DNA from: Streptobacillus canis
GTDB lineage: Bacteria > Fusobacteriota > Fusobacteriia > Fusobacteriales > Leptotrichiaceae
Assembly (NCBI RefSeq): GCF_009733925.1
Contig: NZ_WOEI01000003.1
Span: 40,122-104,121 of the forward strand
DNA: 64,000 nucleotides
Direction of reading: 5' to 3'
Positions 14,971-24,634 of the stretch are shown piece by piece; positions within the stretch are counted from its first letter, which is position 1; every line of letters starts with the position of its first letter. The notes under the pieces were generated by a model. The model did no database searches, was not told the DNA's origin, and saw only the letters and a list, made by a program, of their open reading frames with translations. The position numbers and the translations under genes were made by a program.

Positions 14971-15796
14971 GATAAAATTAATAGCTATAGACTTTGATGG
15001 AACTTTCTTAGATGACAGTCATTTCAAACAAGACTTAAGTTATGTAGAAAAATTAAGAGAGAAGAACCTTAGTCAAGAGATAGTATTTGCAAGTGGAAGA
15101 GCAACTGCAGGTATAGTTGAACTTGTTAAAAGAATAAAAATGACTGATATGGTAAGATACATAATTGGACATAATGGTGCTGAAATTTATGACCTTAAAG
15201 AAAATAAGATAATATATCAAGAATGTATAGAGGATGATTTAGCTTTTGGTATAATAAAACTATTAGAAGAAAAAGGACTTAATACTCCAATAAGTTTCCA
15301 TGATTGGGATAATTTCTATACATATAAAAATGAGGGTGTATATACAGAACTTGTTGAACTTGAGAAAAAAGTTAATTTTGTAAATTTAATAAATATAGAT
15401 GACCCTAAAGATTTCCCTGAACACAAGATAAAACTTATGGTATTTACTAAAGATACTGAGGAATTAAATTTAGTATATGATATTATTGCTAAAAGTGAAT
15501 TTAATGATAAGGTTACTCAAGCTAGAAGTGGTTTCTTTTTAGATGAATTAACTAAAAAAGGGATTAATAAAGCAAAAGGTCTTGAGGTATTATGTTCAAA
15601 ATTAAATATAGATTTAAAAGATGTACTTGCATTTGGAAATGCTGAAAATGATTTAGATATGTTACTTGAAGTAGGTTATGGTTTTGCTATGAAAAATGCA
15701 GAAAAGATAGTTTTAGACAAAATAGAGAGAGTTACAAAATATACTAATAATGAATTTGGTGTAGAAAGAGAAATAATAGAATTTTTAGGAATATAA
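14960..15796 (+). CDS. Cof-type HAD-superfamily phosphatase
   Basis: This 278-residue protein opens with IAIDFDGTFLDD, the HAD nucleophile motif (Asp near residue 10-12). A Cof-type cap domain (about 85-190) follows, with Lys in LTKKGINKAKGL near 203, and the final motif FGNAENDLDML near 224. Family members dephosphorylate sugar phosphates, pyridoxal phosphate or FMN in the cytoplasm. A GTG start is used: GGAGG (14949-14953) is 6 bases upstream and inside the end of the peptidase gene. The exact substrate is not readable. Confidence 0.9.
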   Translation: MKDKIKLIAIDFDGTFLDDSHFKQDLSYVEKLREKNLSQEIVFASGRATAGIVELVKRIKMTDMVRYIIGHNGAEIYDLKENKIIYQECIEDDLAFGIIKLLEEKGLNTPISFHDWDNFYTYKNEGVYTELVELEKKVNFVNLINIDDPKDFPEHKIKLMVFTKDTEELNLVYDIIAKSEFNDKVTQARSGFFLDELTKKGINKAKGLEVLCSKLNIDLKDVLAFGNAENDLDMLLEVGYGFAMKNAEKIVLDKIERVTKYTNNEFGVEREIIEFLGI

Positions 15797-15809
15797 GGAG
15801 AGAAAGAAT

Positions 15810-16361
15810 ATGAAAAAAATGTTATTTGTGTTAATGTTACCAATATTTGCCTTAGCAAATGTGGATGTAGTAAATGTTAAAAATATCAAATATGAAGAGT
15901 CAGATTTAAAGAAAATAGAGTTGTCAATAAAAGAAAGATTATCTGAAGATACAAAAGAAATTAGCGATGCTTTAGCTGAAATGTTAAATTTACAATTAGG
16001 AGAAAAGGTTGAGAAAAAATTTATTGAAACAAAACTTGAAAATCTCTTTAATACAATGTTAGAGTCAATTAACTTAAAATTAGAAAAAATAGTGTTTTTA
16101 GATGAAAAAGAAGGTGTTTCAATTTACCAATTTAAAGATATTTCTAGTGAGTTTTCTATTAATCAAGAAGAACTAACTTATAATTTATTAATTAAAATCG
16201 CACAAAAACCTGAATTAATTAATGATGAAAAGAAAATGTTTGAATTTATGATAGATAAAGTAATTGAATTAGTAGAGAAAGAAATCAAAAAAGAATTTAA
16301 ATTAACTAAAGCAGCTATGCCATTAATTAAAAAAGATGGCAACTGGATAATTGAAAGATAA
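15810..16361 (+). CDS. Exported protein of unknown function
   Basis: This 183-residue protein has a signal peptide (MKKMLFVLMLPIFALANVDVV, likely cleaved after ALA). The mature part is helical and charged (DLKKIELSIKERLSEDT, KFIETKLENLF) and ends in a short KKDGNWIIE strand. That ending recalls lipoprotein-like SnoaL/DUF-type domains with a closing DGxWK strand. No lipobox cysteine is present, so it is expected in the periplasm. It follows the HAD gene by 13 bases with AAGGAG ahead of ATG. Confidence 0.65.
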   Translation: MKKMLFVLMLPIFALANVDVVNVKNIKYEESDLKKIELSIKERLSEDTKEISDALAEMLNLQLGEKVEKKFIETKLENLFNTMLESINLKLEKIVFLDEKEGVSIYQFKDISSEFSINQEELTYNLLIKIAQKPELINDEKKMFEFMIDKVIELVEKEIKKEFKLTKAAMPLIKKDGNWIIER

Positions 16362-16380
16362 AAAATAGAAAGGAAAATAT

Positions 16381-17703
16381 ATGTCAGAAATAGTCCAATA
16401 TATTTTAGGTATTAGTCCTAGCATACTATTACCTATCATTATTATAATTATGTCATTGTTTATGAAGATGCGTCTGAAAGATGCTTTAATTTCAGGTATT
16501 ACACTTGCAATAGCATTTACATCGATTTCACTTGTAATAGAATTTATGTTTAATACTATTTCGCCTGTTGCTTTAAGGTTTGTAGAGTACACTAATATTA
16601 AACTTGACGTAATAGATTTAGGATTTTCTCCTATGGTAACTATATCGTTTGCTTGGCCTTTTGCGATTATAATATTTCCGTTACAAATTGTATTAAATTT
16701 AATATTAATTCATTTTGATCAAACAAATATTTTAAATGTTGATATCTTTAATATATGGACTAAGGTTTTTACAGCAGCTATAGTTACAGTATTATCTGGT
16801 AGTGTTTTATTTGGTTTTATTTCTGCAACTATACAAATTATTGCAGAACTTAAAGTAGCAGAAAAAATTAGAAGAAGAACAGATGAAATTACCGGGATGG
16901 AATCTACAACGACAACACATGTTTCTATACTTCAATGTATATTAATGTACCCAATTAGTGAGTTTTTAGATAAAATACCATTTATTAGAGATACTGAACT
17001 TGATATAGATCATTTAAAAAATAAGATAGGTGTATTTGGTGAAGATTCAGTAATGGGATTTATTATAGGTATGATACTTTCGATTTTTTCAGGATATTCA
17101 ATACTTGAAAGTGTCGAAATTGCAGTAAAGCTTGCTGCAACATTAGTACTTTTACCAATGATTGCAGGAATGTTTGTCAAAGCTTTAAATCCAGTATCAG
17201 AAGTTGCTAAAAATTTTATGGAAAATAAATATAAACATAAAGATATAGTGATAGGTCTTGACTGGCCTATATTAGGATCTGCACCAGAATTATGGATAGT
17301 TTCAGTATTGTTAATCCCAGTAACTTTAATGCTAGCTTTAATTTTTTCAAAGCTTGGATTTAGTAGTATATTACCTCTTCCAGGAATTGTAAATCCTGTG
17401 ATAGTAGTTCCTGCTTTAATAGTAGCTAATAGAAATTTACTTAAAATGCTAATACTTGGAACAATAATTACTCCTATATATTTGATGGTTTCAACTAATA
17501 TAGCTCCTGCTATTACTCAACTTTCAAAGAGTATAGGAGGAATAGGAAATAAGGGACAATTAATTAGTTACTATGGTTTTGAAAGTCCTTTTTTTAGATG
17601 GGCTATGATAAAATTTTTTGAATTTAAAATTTATGGAGTGGTTGCATTTATATTAATCATATTACTATATATCTTTTTTTATAAGAATTTTGATAGAAGG
17701 TGA
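16381..17703 (+). CDS. PTS galactitol-type EIIC-like membrane transporter
   Basis: This 440-residue membrane protein has about ten hydrophobic segments. It resembles the GatC/SgcC EIIC family (MKMRLKDALISGITLAIA, FAWPFAIIIFPLQI, a late PGIVNPVIVVPALIVANRN). In the phosphotransferase system such subunits import a polyol or sugar while IIB phosphorylates it. No IIA or IIB gene is adjacent, which is unusual for this family. It may borrow partners encoded elsewhere or serve as a non-phosphorylating transporter. It lies 20 bases after the exported protein. Confidence 0.82.
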   Translation: MSEIVQYILGISPSILLPIIIIIMSLFMKMRLKDALISGITLAIAFTSISLVIEFMFNTISPVALRFVEYTNIKLDVIDLGFSPMVTISFAWPFAIIIFPLQIVLNLILIHFDQTNILNVDIFNIWTKVFTAAIVTVLSGSVLFGFISATIQIIAELKVAEKIRRRTDEITGMESTTTTHVSILQCILMYPISEFLDKIPFIRDTELDIDHLKNKIGVFGEDSVMGFIIGMILSIFSGYSILESVEIAVKLAATLVLLPMIAGMFVKALNPVSEVAKNFMENKYKHKDIVIGLDWPILGSAPELWIVSVLLIPVTLMLALIFSKLGFSSILPLPGIVNPVIVVPALIVANRNLLKMLILGTIITPIYLMVSTNIAPAITQLSKSIGGIGNKGQLISYYGFESPFFRWAMIKFFEFKIYGVVAFILIILLYIFFYKNFDRR

Positions 17704-17707
17704 GAAA

Positions 17708-18169
17708 ATGAAAATTAGAAAAGCTTTATTATCTGATGTAGAAAAAATAGGGATATTTCATTACGAAACATTTAAGGAAACATATAAAGGATTATTAAGT
17801 GAAAAACTATTATCAAATTTAAATTTAGATAAAATAATTTTATCAAAAAAATCAAGATTAGAAGATATATACATTGCTGAAATAGAGAGTGAAGTTATAG
17901 CCTTTATTCTATTTTCTAAAAAAAGTAGATATAATGAAAATTATTCTGAAATAGAAGCTATATATGTTGGGAAAAACTATCGTTCTAATAAAGTTGGACA
18001 AGAATTAGTAGAATTAGTTGATAAAGAATTAAATAAGAGTATATTAGTTTATGTTTTAAAAAATAATGTTAGAGCAATAAAGTTTTACGAAAAAATGGGA
18101 TTTGTTTTGACAGGTAATGAAAGAAAAGAAGGTGAAATAGAAACCTTTGAAATGTTAAAGGAAAAATAA
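17708..18169 (+). CDS. GNAT-family N-acetyltransferase
   Basis: This 153-residue GCN5-related acetyltransferase has the fold landmarks: MKIRKALLSDVEKI at the start, IEAIYVGKNYRSNKVGQEL near residue 85-103 (the acetyl-CoA pyrophosphate loop), and NVRAIKFYEKMGFVLTG near 117-133. ATG 17708 follows GAAGGTGAG; an in-frame TTG at 17690 is an inferior start. The ribosome site lies within the end of the transporter gene, so the two are coupled. The acceptor is unknown; family members acetylate small amines, peptides or antibiotics. Confidence 0.88.
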   Translation: MKIRKALLSDVEKIGIFHYETFKETYKGLLSEKLLSNLNLDKIILSKKSRLEDIYIAEIESEVIAFILFSKKSRYNENYSEIEAIYVGKNYRSNKVGQELVELVDKELNKSILVYVLKNNVRAIKFYEKMGFVLTGNERKEGEIETFEMLKEK

Positions 18170-18216
18170 AAAGATAATATAACGATATACATTTTCTGTT
18201 AAGAACCTAAATTAAA

Positions 18217-18253
18217 AAGGAACTATTCTTAATCAAACTAGGAATAGTTCCTT
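18217..18253. terminator. Bidirectional terminator between convergent genes
   Basis: AAGGAACTATTC (18217-18228) pairs with GAATAGTTCCTT (18242-18253) around a 13-base loop. It separates the + strand operon from the convergent GH13 gene. The rest of 18170-18312 shows nothing else. Confidence 0.7.
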
Positions 18254-18312
18254 GAATTTATAAAAAGCATATTTAAAAAATTTTTATCCAGTTTATTGGT
18301 ACATGTTCTGTT

Positions 18313-21300
18313 CTATTTTTCATCATCTTTTTTTTGTAAGTAAAATATATATCCTTTTTTTGCTTTAATATCAAAAGTCATTTTACCATTTATATCACTC
18401 TTAATTTTCTTACCAGATAATAAATCTAGATAAGTTTTAGAATTATGGAATGAAGTAATAGTAATATTACTATGATCCTCAAAACTGTTATTTAATACAA
18501 CTATAATACTTTCATTCTTATCATATCTTTCATAAGCTATGATATCTTTTTCGTTATTAAAGTATACAGGTTTAATTCTTCCATATACTAAAGATTTGTG
18601 TTCTTTACGTATTTTAATGATTTTTTTATACCATTCAAATAAGTCCATATCAGGTTTTTGAGAATAAAGCTCATCGTTGTTTACATAAGAAGTGTTTCTT
18701 TCATCATCATACCAAAACTCATCCCAAAGCATAGGTTTTCTACAATATGGATCTGTAGCTCCCCACATTCCAACTTCATCACCATAGTATAGCATAGGAG
18801 CTCCTATGTATGTCATTTGGAATATTGAGATAAGTTTTAATACATCTTTAGGTTTAATATGACAATTTTTCCAATCTATAGTTGTGTTAGGATGGTAATT
18901 TCCAGCTAAATCAGGTCTAATAATGTTATATCCTTTTTCATATTGTTTACCCTCTTCTAAGTTTCTACCAATTCTATCGTTAACTATTCTTGAATAAAGT
19001 CTATCTGTATCGTGAGATCCATTTAAATTTTGACAAGCTTGAACTGCTTGTAATGGATACCAAGTCCTTTTTTCTCTTAATTCTAAGAAAAATTGTTCAG
19101 CTGTTAATTTGTATGTATCATCAAAATTAGTTCCTTGATTTATGAAATATCCTATTACAGCTTTAAGCCATTCATAGTTCATAACAGCATCAAATTTATC
19201 TCCGGAATTAATGTCATCTCCTGCATTAGACCACAGTTCTGCTGTAATATATGAATCTCTTTTACATTTTTTAACAACTTGTCTCCATTCTTTCCAAAAC
19301 ATTTGATTTTCAAGATTATTAGGGACATCAAGTCTCCATCCATCTATACCATCATCTTCTTGCCAGTTGCTATGTTCTTTACCGTCAGGACCTAACATCC
19401 ATTTTCTAGTGATATTGAAGATGTAGTCTTTCCATTCTTCATTAAAACTATCAAAAACAGGCAAAGTATCAAATCCTGCCCATCCATTATATCTTAAATT
19501 TTTTCTATTAAGATTTACAGTGTTATAAGCTTCTTCTTCACTCATATCTTCTCTAACTTCAGTATAGTTTGAATAATCTGTAAATTTATACCAACTTGCA
19601 TATTGAGATTTTTCTCCTTCTGCAAGTGCAAGATTAAATGCAAAGTTATAGTTACTGCTATGATTAAATACAGCATCAAATATTACTCTAATTCCATTTT
19701 TGTGTAGTTCTTTAATTAAATCTACCATAATTAAATCTGATTCTGTCCAAACCCAACTACTAGGATTATCAGTTTCTAAATAGCCATTTTTTCCTTTATT
19801 TTCTCCTACTAAATTAACTTCTAATAATTCTAGTTCAGAATTATTAACAGCGTTTTTTCCTAATACATCAAGATAACTTTTATTACCATATTTATTTTCA
19901 GGATTAATATAGATGTTATGTAATTTTCCACTAGTTCTAATAGTTCCAAAATCAGGTGAAATATGTCTAAAATCATTAGCTCCATATTTATGGTTTTGAA
20001 AAGAATAAAATACAGGGTTTAACCAAACTGCATTAATTCCTAAATTTTTAAGATATGGTATTTTTTCTTTGATACCCTTTAGATCTCCACCAAACAGTCT
20101 TGCATACTTAAGTGAATAATTTATATTTGATTCTAGATGAACTTCCCAATTTGTTCTTTCACTAAAGTCAGAACACCATCTATTTCTTTCAAAAAGAGGG
20201 GCATATTCATTTTTGTTCCATCTATAATCTTTGATAAATTTACTTTCATAATTTGGATTTTTCTTAAATTTTTCAGGTCCGAATTCATTGAATATGGGAT
20301 CGTTATATACATCAGCATTGTAAAATCTATCTGGAAATATGTTATACCATATAGCTTCTCTAGACCAATAAGGAATATAGAAAATATCGTCGTTATCTTC
20401 TTTTGAGTAAATTAATGAGTTAGTTAAATTTTCTTCAAGACCATTTAATCCATAATAATTTTTGACTCCACCATCTTCAAGTATGAAAAAATACTTGAAG
20501 CTTTCTATATCTTCTGAGAATGTAAGTATCCTTTTGAAATAATCAAAAGAATTAGTGTAATCAATATATCTTTCAAGTTCATATATTCTATTTAACCCTT
20601 TACCATCTTTAGTGTATGGTATTACAGAGATATATACTCTTTCTACATCTGATTTTTGAGTCCGTATACTTATTTCAAATTCTTTTTCAGTAATTTTATT
20701 GAAATAAATTAATTTTTTCATGTCATGAAGTATAGCTGTTATTTTACTGCCTGTATTAATGTTTTTACTTATTTCATTTACAAATTTACCATTTCCTAAT
20801 TGGCCTTTAGGGAAAAGATTTCCGTTTTCTCCAACTACAAGAATTTCATTTTTTTCAGGATACCATTTATGATCTATTAAAAATTTATATTCATAAAATC
20901 CATTTTCAATATTTAAAATTACCTCGTATAGGTTATCTTTAATGTGAGTAATTGGTTCAGTTTCAGGAATCCAATTATTAAAATCTCCTGTAATTTCAAA
21001 TGTTTTTGGATTAGATAAACCAAATTTTGATATATCAATATTAAATCTAATAAATTTTTTCTTTTGTAGTAAAAAAGTGAAATCATGTGGATTAAATTCA
21101 ATTAGAATATCTATACCTGATTGTATCCCTGAAATAGATTTAGGGGCACTTTTACTATCAACATATGCTCTAAATTCAGAAGCAAATGGACTAGTATGGT
21201 TATATGTAACATTAAAATTTTCTTTATCTCCATTTTCTATTTTAGTAATAGTAAAAAAATATGATGCTACATCAACTTTTGCCCATTTATATATATACCT

Positions 21301-21372
21301 ATCGTTTTTTCTATTTAATTTTACTTCTTTAAAAAATTTACCATCTTTGTAAATTCCTAAAATATATTCCAT
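18313..21372 (-). CDS. Large cytoplasmic GH13 alpha-glucan hydrolase (neopullulanase/cyclomaltodextrinase-like)
   Basis: This 1019-residue GH13 enzyme has no signal peptide. An N-terminal domain (about 1-110) is followed by a CBM48/AMPK-type glycogen-binding module (about 118-190, FEITGDFNNWIPE). A second beta domain leads into REAIWYNIFPDRFYN near 343, and then the TIM barrel. Motifs are INAVWLNPVF, DAVFNHSSN (about 567), DGWRLDVPN with the nucleophile Asp near 681, AELWSN with Glu near 710, and SHDTDR with Asp near 786. This arrangement is typical of enzymes that cut maltodextrins, cyclodextrins or pullulan; alpha-amylase is possible. It is much longer than the usual 580-residue cyclomaltodextrinase because of the N-terminal modules. 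It probably processes imported oligosaccharides from the secreted pullulanase. Confidence 0.9.
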   Translation of the reverse strand: MEYILGIYKDGKFFKEVKLNRKNDRYIYKWAKVDVASYFFTITKIENGDKENFNVTYNHTSPFASEFRAYVDSKSAPKSISGIQSGIDILIEFNPHDFTFLLQKKKFIRFNIDISKFGLSNPKTFEITGDFNNWIPETEPITHIKDNLYEVILNIENGFYEYKFLIDHKWYPEKNEILVVGENGNLFPKGQLGNGKFVNEISKNINTGSKITAILHDMKKLIYFNKITEKEFEISIRTQKSDVERVYISVIPYTKDGKGLNRIYELERYIDYTNSFDYFKRILTFSEDIESFKYFFILEDGGVKNYYGLNGLEENLTNSLIYSKEDNDDIFYIPYWSREAIWYNIFPDRFYNADVYNDPIFNEFGPEKFKKNPNYESKFIKDYRWNKNEYAPLFERNRWCSDFSERTNWEVHLESNINYSLKYARLFGGDLKGIKEKIPYLKNLGINAVWLNPVFYSFQNHKYGANDFRHISPDFGTIRTSGKLHNIYINPENKYGNKSYLDVLGKNAVNNSELELLEVNLVGENKGKNGYLETDNPSSWVWTESDLIMVDLIKELHKNGIRVIFDAVFNHSSNYNFAFNLALAEGEKSQYASWYKFTDYSNYTEVREDMSEEEAYNTVNLNRKNLRYNGWAGFDTLPVFDSFNEEWKDYIFNITRKWMLGPDGKEHSNWQEDDGIDGWRLDVPNNLENQMFWKEWRQVVKKCKRDSYITAELWSNAGDDINSGDKFDAVMNYEWLKAVIGYFINQGTNFDDTYKLTAEQFFLELREKRTWYPLQAVQACQNLNGSHDTDRLYSRIVNDRIGRNLEEGKQYEKGYNIIRPDLAGNYHPNTTIDWKNCHIKPKDVLKLISIFQMTYIGAPMLYYGDEVGMWGATDPYCRKPMLWDEFWYDDERNTSYVNNDELYSQKPDMDLFEWYKKIIKIRKEHKSLVYGRIKPVYFNNEKDIIAYERYDKNESIIVVLNNSFEDHSNITITSFHNSKTYLDLLSGKKIKSDINGKMTFDIKAKKGYIFYLQKKDDEK

Positions 21373-21400
21373 TTAAAAATCTCCTTTCACAATCAGTTCT

Positions 21401-21433
21401 ATTATACCAAAAATCTTAAAATTATGCTATACT
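21401..21433. promoter_or_regulatory. Back-to-back extended -10 promoters
   Basis: On the minus strand TGGTATAAT (reading back from 21409 to 21401) serves the GH13 gene. On the plus strand TGCTATACT (21425-21433) serves the flavin oxidoreductase. Both are extended -10 elements without a clear -35. Confidence 0.5.
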
Positions 21434-21465
21434 TTAGATAGATAAATCAAGGAAGGGAGACCTAT

Positions 21466-22509
21466 ATGAAATTATTAGAAAAATATATTTTAGGTAAACT
21501 TGAATTAAAAAATAGAGTGGTAATGCCACCTATGGATACTTATGAAGCAAAAGATGGTTTTGTAAATGAATTTCATATTGCTCATTATGGTGCAAGAGCA
21601 ATAGGGAATGTTGGTTTAATTATACAAGAAGTTACTGCGGTTAGAAGTGATGGAAGAATAAGTGAACAAGATCTTGGAATTTGGTCAGATGAACATATAG
21701 AAGGATTAAAGAAGTTAGTGGATAGTGTACATAGATTAGGAAGTAAAATAGGTATACAAATTGGAGATGCTGGCAGAAAAGGATTGGTTAAAGGAGGAGA
21801 TATATTATCTAGCTCAAATATTCCTTTTAATGATTACTTCGGCATACCAAGAAAAATGGAGAAAGAAGATATACTTTCTTTAATCAATGATTTTAAATTA
21901 GCAGCAAGAAGAGCAGAAAGTGCAGGTTATGACTATTTAGAATTACATGCAGCTCATGGATATTTAATTAATCAATTTTTATCTACTTTTTCTAATGATA
22001 GAGATGATGAATATGGAGGATCTTTTGTAAACAGGGCAAAACTTTTAGGAGAAATACTTGCGGAAGTAAGAAAAGAATTTAAAGGTTTAGTTTCTATTAG
22101 AGTTTCTGCATATGAATGGGCAGAAGGGGGATATAGTCCAAGTGATTTAGCAAAAGTTTTAGTGAACTTTAAAGAATATTTAGATGTGATACATGTAAGT
22201 AGTGGAGGAACTGTAAATGAAGGAAATCTTTCATTTTATCCAGGTTATCAATTATCATTTGCTAAGGTTATAAAAGAAATAATGGGGATTCCAGTTATAG
22301 CAGTAGGACAAATTGATAATTTTGATTTAGCTGAATTTGCTATTAGAGATTTAGATATAGATTTAATTGCAGTAGGAAGAGGATTACTTAGAAATCCAAA
22401 TTGGATTATGGATGAAGCATTTAAGAATAATATTAAAATAGATGCAAGAAAAGCTACAAGTAGGGCATATTTTAGAGATAGATTTGTAGAAAAAGACTTA
22501 AAAAAATAG
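21466..22509 (+). CDS. NADH:flavin oxidoreductase, Old Yellow Enzyme family (YqjM/NamA-like)
   Basis: This 347-residue FMN-dependent TIM-barrel protein begins LKNRVVMPPMDTY, the FMN-binding start of OYE proteins. It has HIAHYGARA, IGIQIGDAGRKG, the substrate and FMN motif ELHAAHGYLINQFLS near residue 163-177, NDRDDEYGGSFVNR, and VGRGLLRNPNW at the phosphate site. Members reduce activated C=C bonds using NAD(P)H. The usual PPMC cysteine of YqjM is replaced by Asp, so redox tuning may differ. It starts 93 bases from the divergent GH13 gene and is followed 7 bases later by tmcAL. Confidence 0.9.
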   Translation: MKLLEKYILGKLELKNRVVMPPMDTYEAKDGFVNEFHIAHYGARAIGNVGLIIQEVTAVRSDGRISEQDLGIWSDEHIEGLKKLVDSVHRLGSKIGIQIGDAGRKGLVKGGDILSSSNIPFNDYFGIPRKMEKEDILSLINDFKLAARRAESAGYDYLELHAAHGYLINQFLSTFSNDRDDEYGGSFVNRAKLLGEILAEVRKEFKGLVSIRVSAYEWAEGGYSPSDLAKVLVNFKEYLDVIHVSSGGTVNEGNLSFYPGYQLSFAKVIKEIMGIPVIAVGQIDNFDLAEFAIRDLDIDLIAVGRGLLRNPNWIMDEAFKNNIKIDARKATSRAYFRDRFVEKDLKK

Positions 22510-22516
22510 GAGAAAT

Positions 22517-23656
22517 ATGAAGGATAAGATAGTAGGAGTAGTGGCAGAATTTAATCCGTTTCATAATGGACATAAATACCAAATAGATGAAATTACTAAA
22601 AATGAACCTAAGATAAAAATAGCTGTAATATCTGGAAACTTTGTTCAAAGAGGTGAAGTTTCAGTACTTAATAAGTTTGAGAAAGCTAAAATTGCAATAA
22701 AAGAAGGTTATGATATAGTAGTTGAACTCCCAGTATATTATTCTATACAAAATGCTGATGTTTTTTGTGAATACTCTGTTAAAATATTAAATGAAATGGG
22801 GTGTGAAATTCAAGTTTTTGGTATAGAAGAAGAAAATCTTGAGAGTATTTATGAAATAATTAAAATACAAAAAGATGAAATTTATCAAGAAAAGATAAGG
22901 GAATACATTAAGCAAGGTCATTCATATATCAAAGCGCATGAACTTACCTTAAAAGAATATGGATATGAAGATGTATACAAGTCTAATAATATATTAGCTA
23001 TGTCATATATTAAAAGCATAGAAAAAAATTCATTTAATATATTAGCTCATGGAATAAAGAGAATAGGTAGTGGATATAACGAGGAAGAAAGTGTTGATGG
23101 AATAGCTTCAGCAACTATGTTAAGAAAAAATATTAATGGAAATATTTCAACTTTTGTTCCTTTATCTTGTTCTGAAATATTAGAAAAAAAAGAGAATATT
23201 AATCCAGAAGATAAGATATATGATATGTTTAGATTGATTTTCAATGTTAAAACAAAGGATGAATTAATAAAAGTATATGATTTTAATGATAGTATGTATA
23301 ATAGGGTGGAGAAGTGTATACAAAGCACATCTAACATGCAAGACTTTTTAAAAGCTTTTGTAAGTAGGAATTTTACTTTAAATAGAATTAAAAGAGTCAT
23401 GCTTAACACATTGTTAAATATTACTGATGATGATGTTAATCTAGAAAGTGACATAGACTACATTAGAGTTTTAGGTATCAATGAAAAAGGTGCAAAATAT
23501 CTTAAGGAATTAGATAATTATAAGATATATGTAAATTGGAAAGATATAGAGAAAAATATAGAGAGTAGCTTAATTAAAATTGAAAAGAATGCATTTTTAC
23601 TTTATGAAGTGCTAATGCGTGAAAAAGAAAGTTTAAATGTATATTACGAAAAATAG
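22517..23656 (+). CDS. tmcAL: tRNA(Met) cytidine acetate ligase
   Basis: This 379-residue protein belongs to the nucleotidyltransferase-like YlbM/TmcAL family. VVAEFNPFHNGH near residue 8-19 is the ATP-binding HxGH-type motif. SGNFVQRGEVSVLNKFEKAK near 38-57 and ELPVYYSIQNADVF near 74-87 are also characteristic. The enzyme activates acetate with ATP and acetylates the wobble cytidine of elongator tRNA-Met (ac4C34). Length is normal. It sits between a flavin oxidoreductase and a hydrolase with short spacers, with AGGAG before ATG. Confidence 0.93.
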   Translation: MKDKIVGVVAEFNPFHNGHKYQIDEITKNEPKIKIAVISGNFVQRGEVSVLNKFEKAKIAIKEGYDIVVELPVYYSIQNADVFCEYSVKILNEMGCEIQVFGIEEENLESIYEIIKIQKDEIYQEKIREYIKQGHSYIKAHELTLKEYGYEDVYKSNNILAMSYIKSIEKNSFNILAHGIKRIGSGYNEEESVDGIASATMLRKNINGNISTFVPLSCSEILEKKENINPEDKIYDMFRLIFNVKTKDELIKVYDFNDSMYNRVEKCIQSTSNMQDFLKAFVSRNFTLNRIKRVMLNTLLNITDDDVNLESDIDYIRVLGINEKGAKYLKELDNYKIYVNWKDIEKNIESSLIKIEKNAFLLYEVLMREKESLNVYYEK

Positions 23657-23670
23657 GAGGAGGAAGATAT

Positions 23671-24588
23671 ATGTTTTTATTAGATGATTATCTTTTAAAT
23701 GTTATAGAAAAGTATCCAAGAGTTACACTTGAGACTTCTTTAAAAGATGTTATGAAAAGTAAAAATAGGTTTATATGTGGAAAATATTCTCCTCTTTCTT
23801 TTAATATGGAGTTTGAAGAAATAGAGTACAAGTCGGGAGATATTAATCTATATGGTTGGTACATTAAAAATGAAGATGCAACAAAAACTATAGTAATAAA
23901 TCACGGAAGAAAAAATAATAGAATATTTTGTTTGAAATTTTTACAATTATTCATAGATATGCAACTTAATGAAAAATACAATATTTTTCTACCAGATTTA
24001 AGAAATTCTGGTAAATCTGATGTTGCTAGAACTGCTTTTGGTTATAGGTTTGCTGAAGATATTAAAAACACTGTCTTAATGTTAAATGAAAAATTTGGGA
24101 CTAAAGATTTTATACTTTATGGTTTTTCTCAAGGTGGTATGGGTAGTGCATTAGTGCCTTATTTATATGAAAAAGAACTTAATGAGAAAGGTGTGGTAAT
24201 AGAAAAAATGATACTTGATTCACCAGTATCAAATATTAAAGAGACAATATTACATCATTCATTATTCTTAGGATTTAAAATACCATATGCAATAATGTCA
24301 TTTCCTTTAGCTAGATTTAATTTTAGAATTGATGGAAAACTAAATGAACTAAGACTTTCAAGAGTTTTAGGGAAGGTTCCAACATTAATACTTCAATCTG
24401 AAAAAGATGAGGCTACACCATATGACATGATAAATGAAGAATATCAAATTATTAAAGATAAAAGTATGTATGATGCTAGTGTTATTAAACCCATATTTAA
24501 GGCTTTTAGAAAAGGTCAACATGTAAGAATATACTTACAGTATAAATGGGAATATACTTATTCTATACAAAACTTTTTGAATTTGTAA
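23671..24588 (+). CDS. Alpha/beta hydrolase of unknown substrate
   Basis: This 305-residue protein has an alpha/beta hydrolase core: VINHGRKNNRIF near residue 72, PDLRNSGKSD near 109-118, and the nucleophile elbow YGFSQGGMGSAL near 150-161 with Ser in GFSQGG. A candidate acid residue is Asp in QSEKDEATPYD (about 245), and the His is in KGQHVRIYL near 286. This resembles cytoplasmic BAAT/DUF-type serine hydrolases downstream of YlbM-like genes. No signal peptide is seen. AGGAGGAGG precedes ATG. Confidence 0.8.
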   Translation: MFLLDDYLLNVIEKYPRVTLETSLKDVMKSKNRFICGKYSPLSFNMEFEEIEYKSGDINLYGWYIKNEDATKTIVINHGRKNNRIFCLKFLQLFIDMQLNEKYNIFLPDLRNSGKSDVARTAFGYRFAEDIKNTVLMLNEKFGTKDFILYGFSQGGMGSALVPYLYEKELNEKGVVIEKMILDSPVSNIKETILHHSLFLGFKIPYAIMSFPLARFNFRIDGKLNELRLSRVLGKVPTLILQSEKDEATPYDMINEEYQIIKDKSMYDASVIKPIFKAFRKGQHVRIYLQYKWEYTYSIQNFLNL

Positions 24589-24634
24589 CAAAATATGATA
24601 GAATATAATGTGGGGGAAAAAAAGGAGAGAATTT

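Noticed and set aside
20137-20406. Plus-strand frame inside the GH13 gene
   Set aside because: It is a shadow of a well-supported glycosidase; the composition is that of antisense translation.
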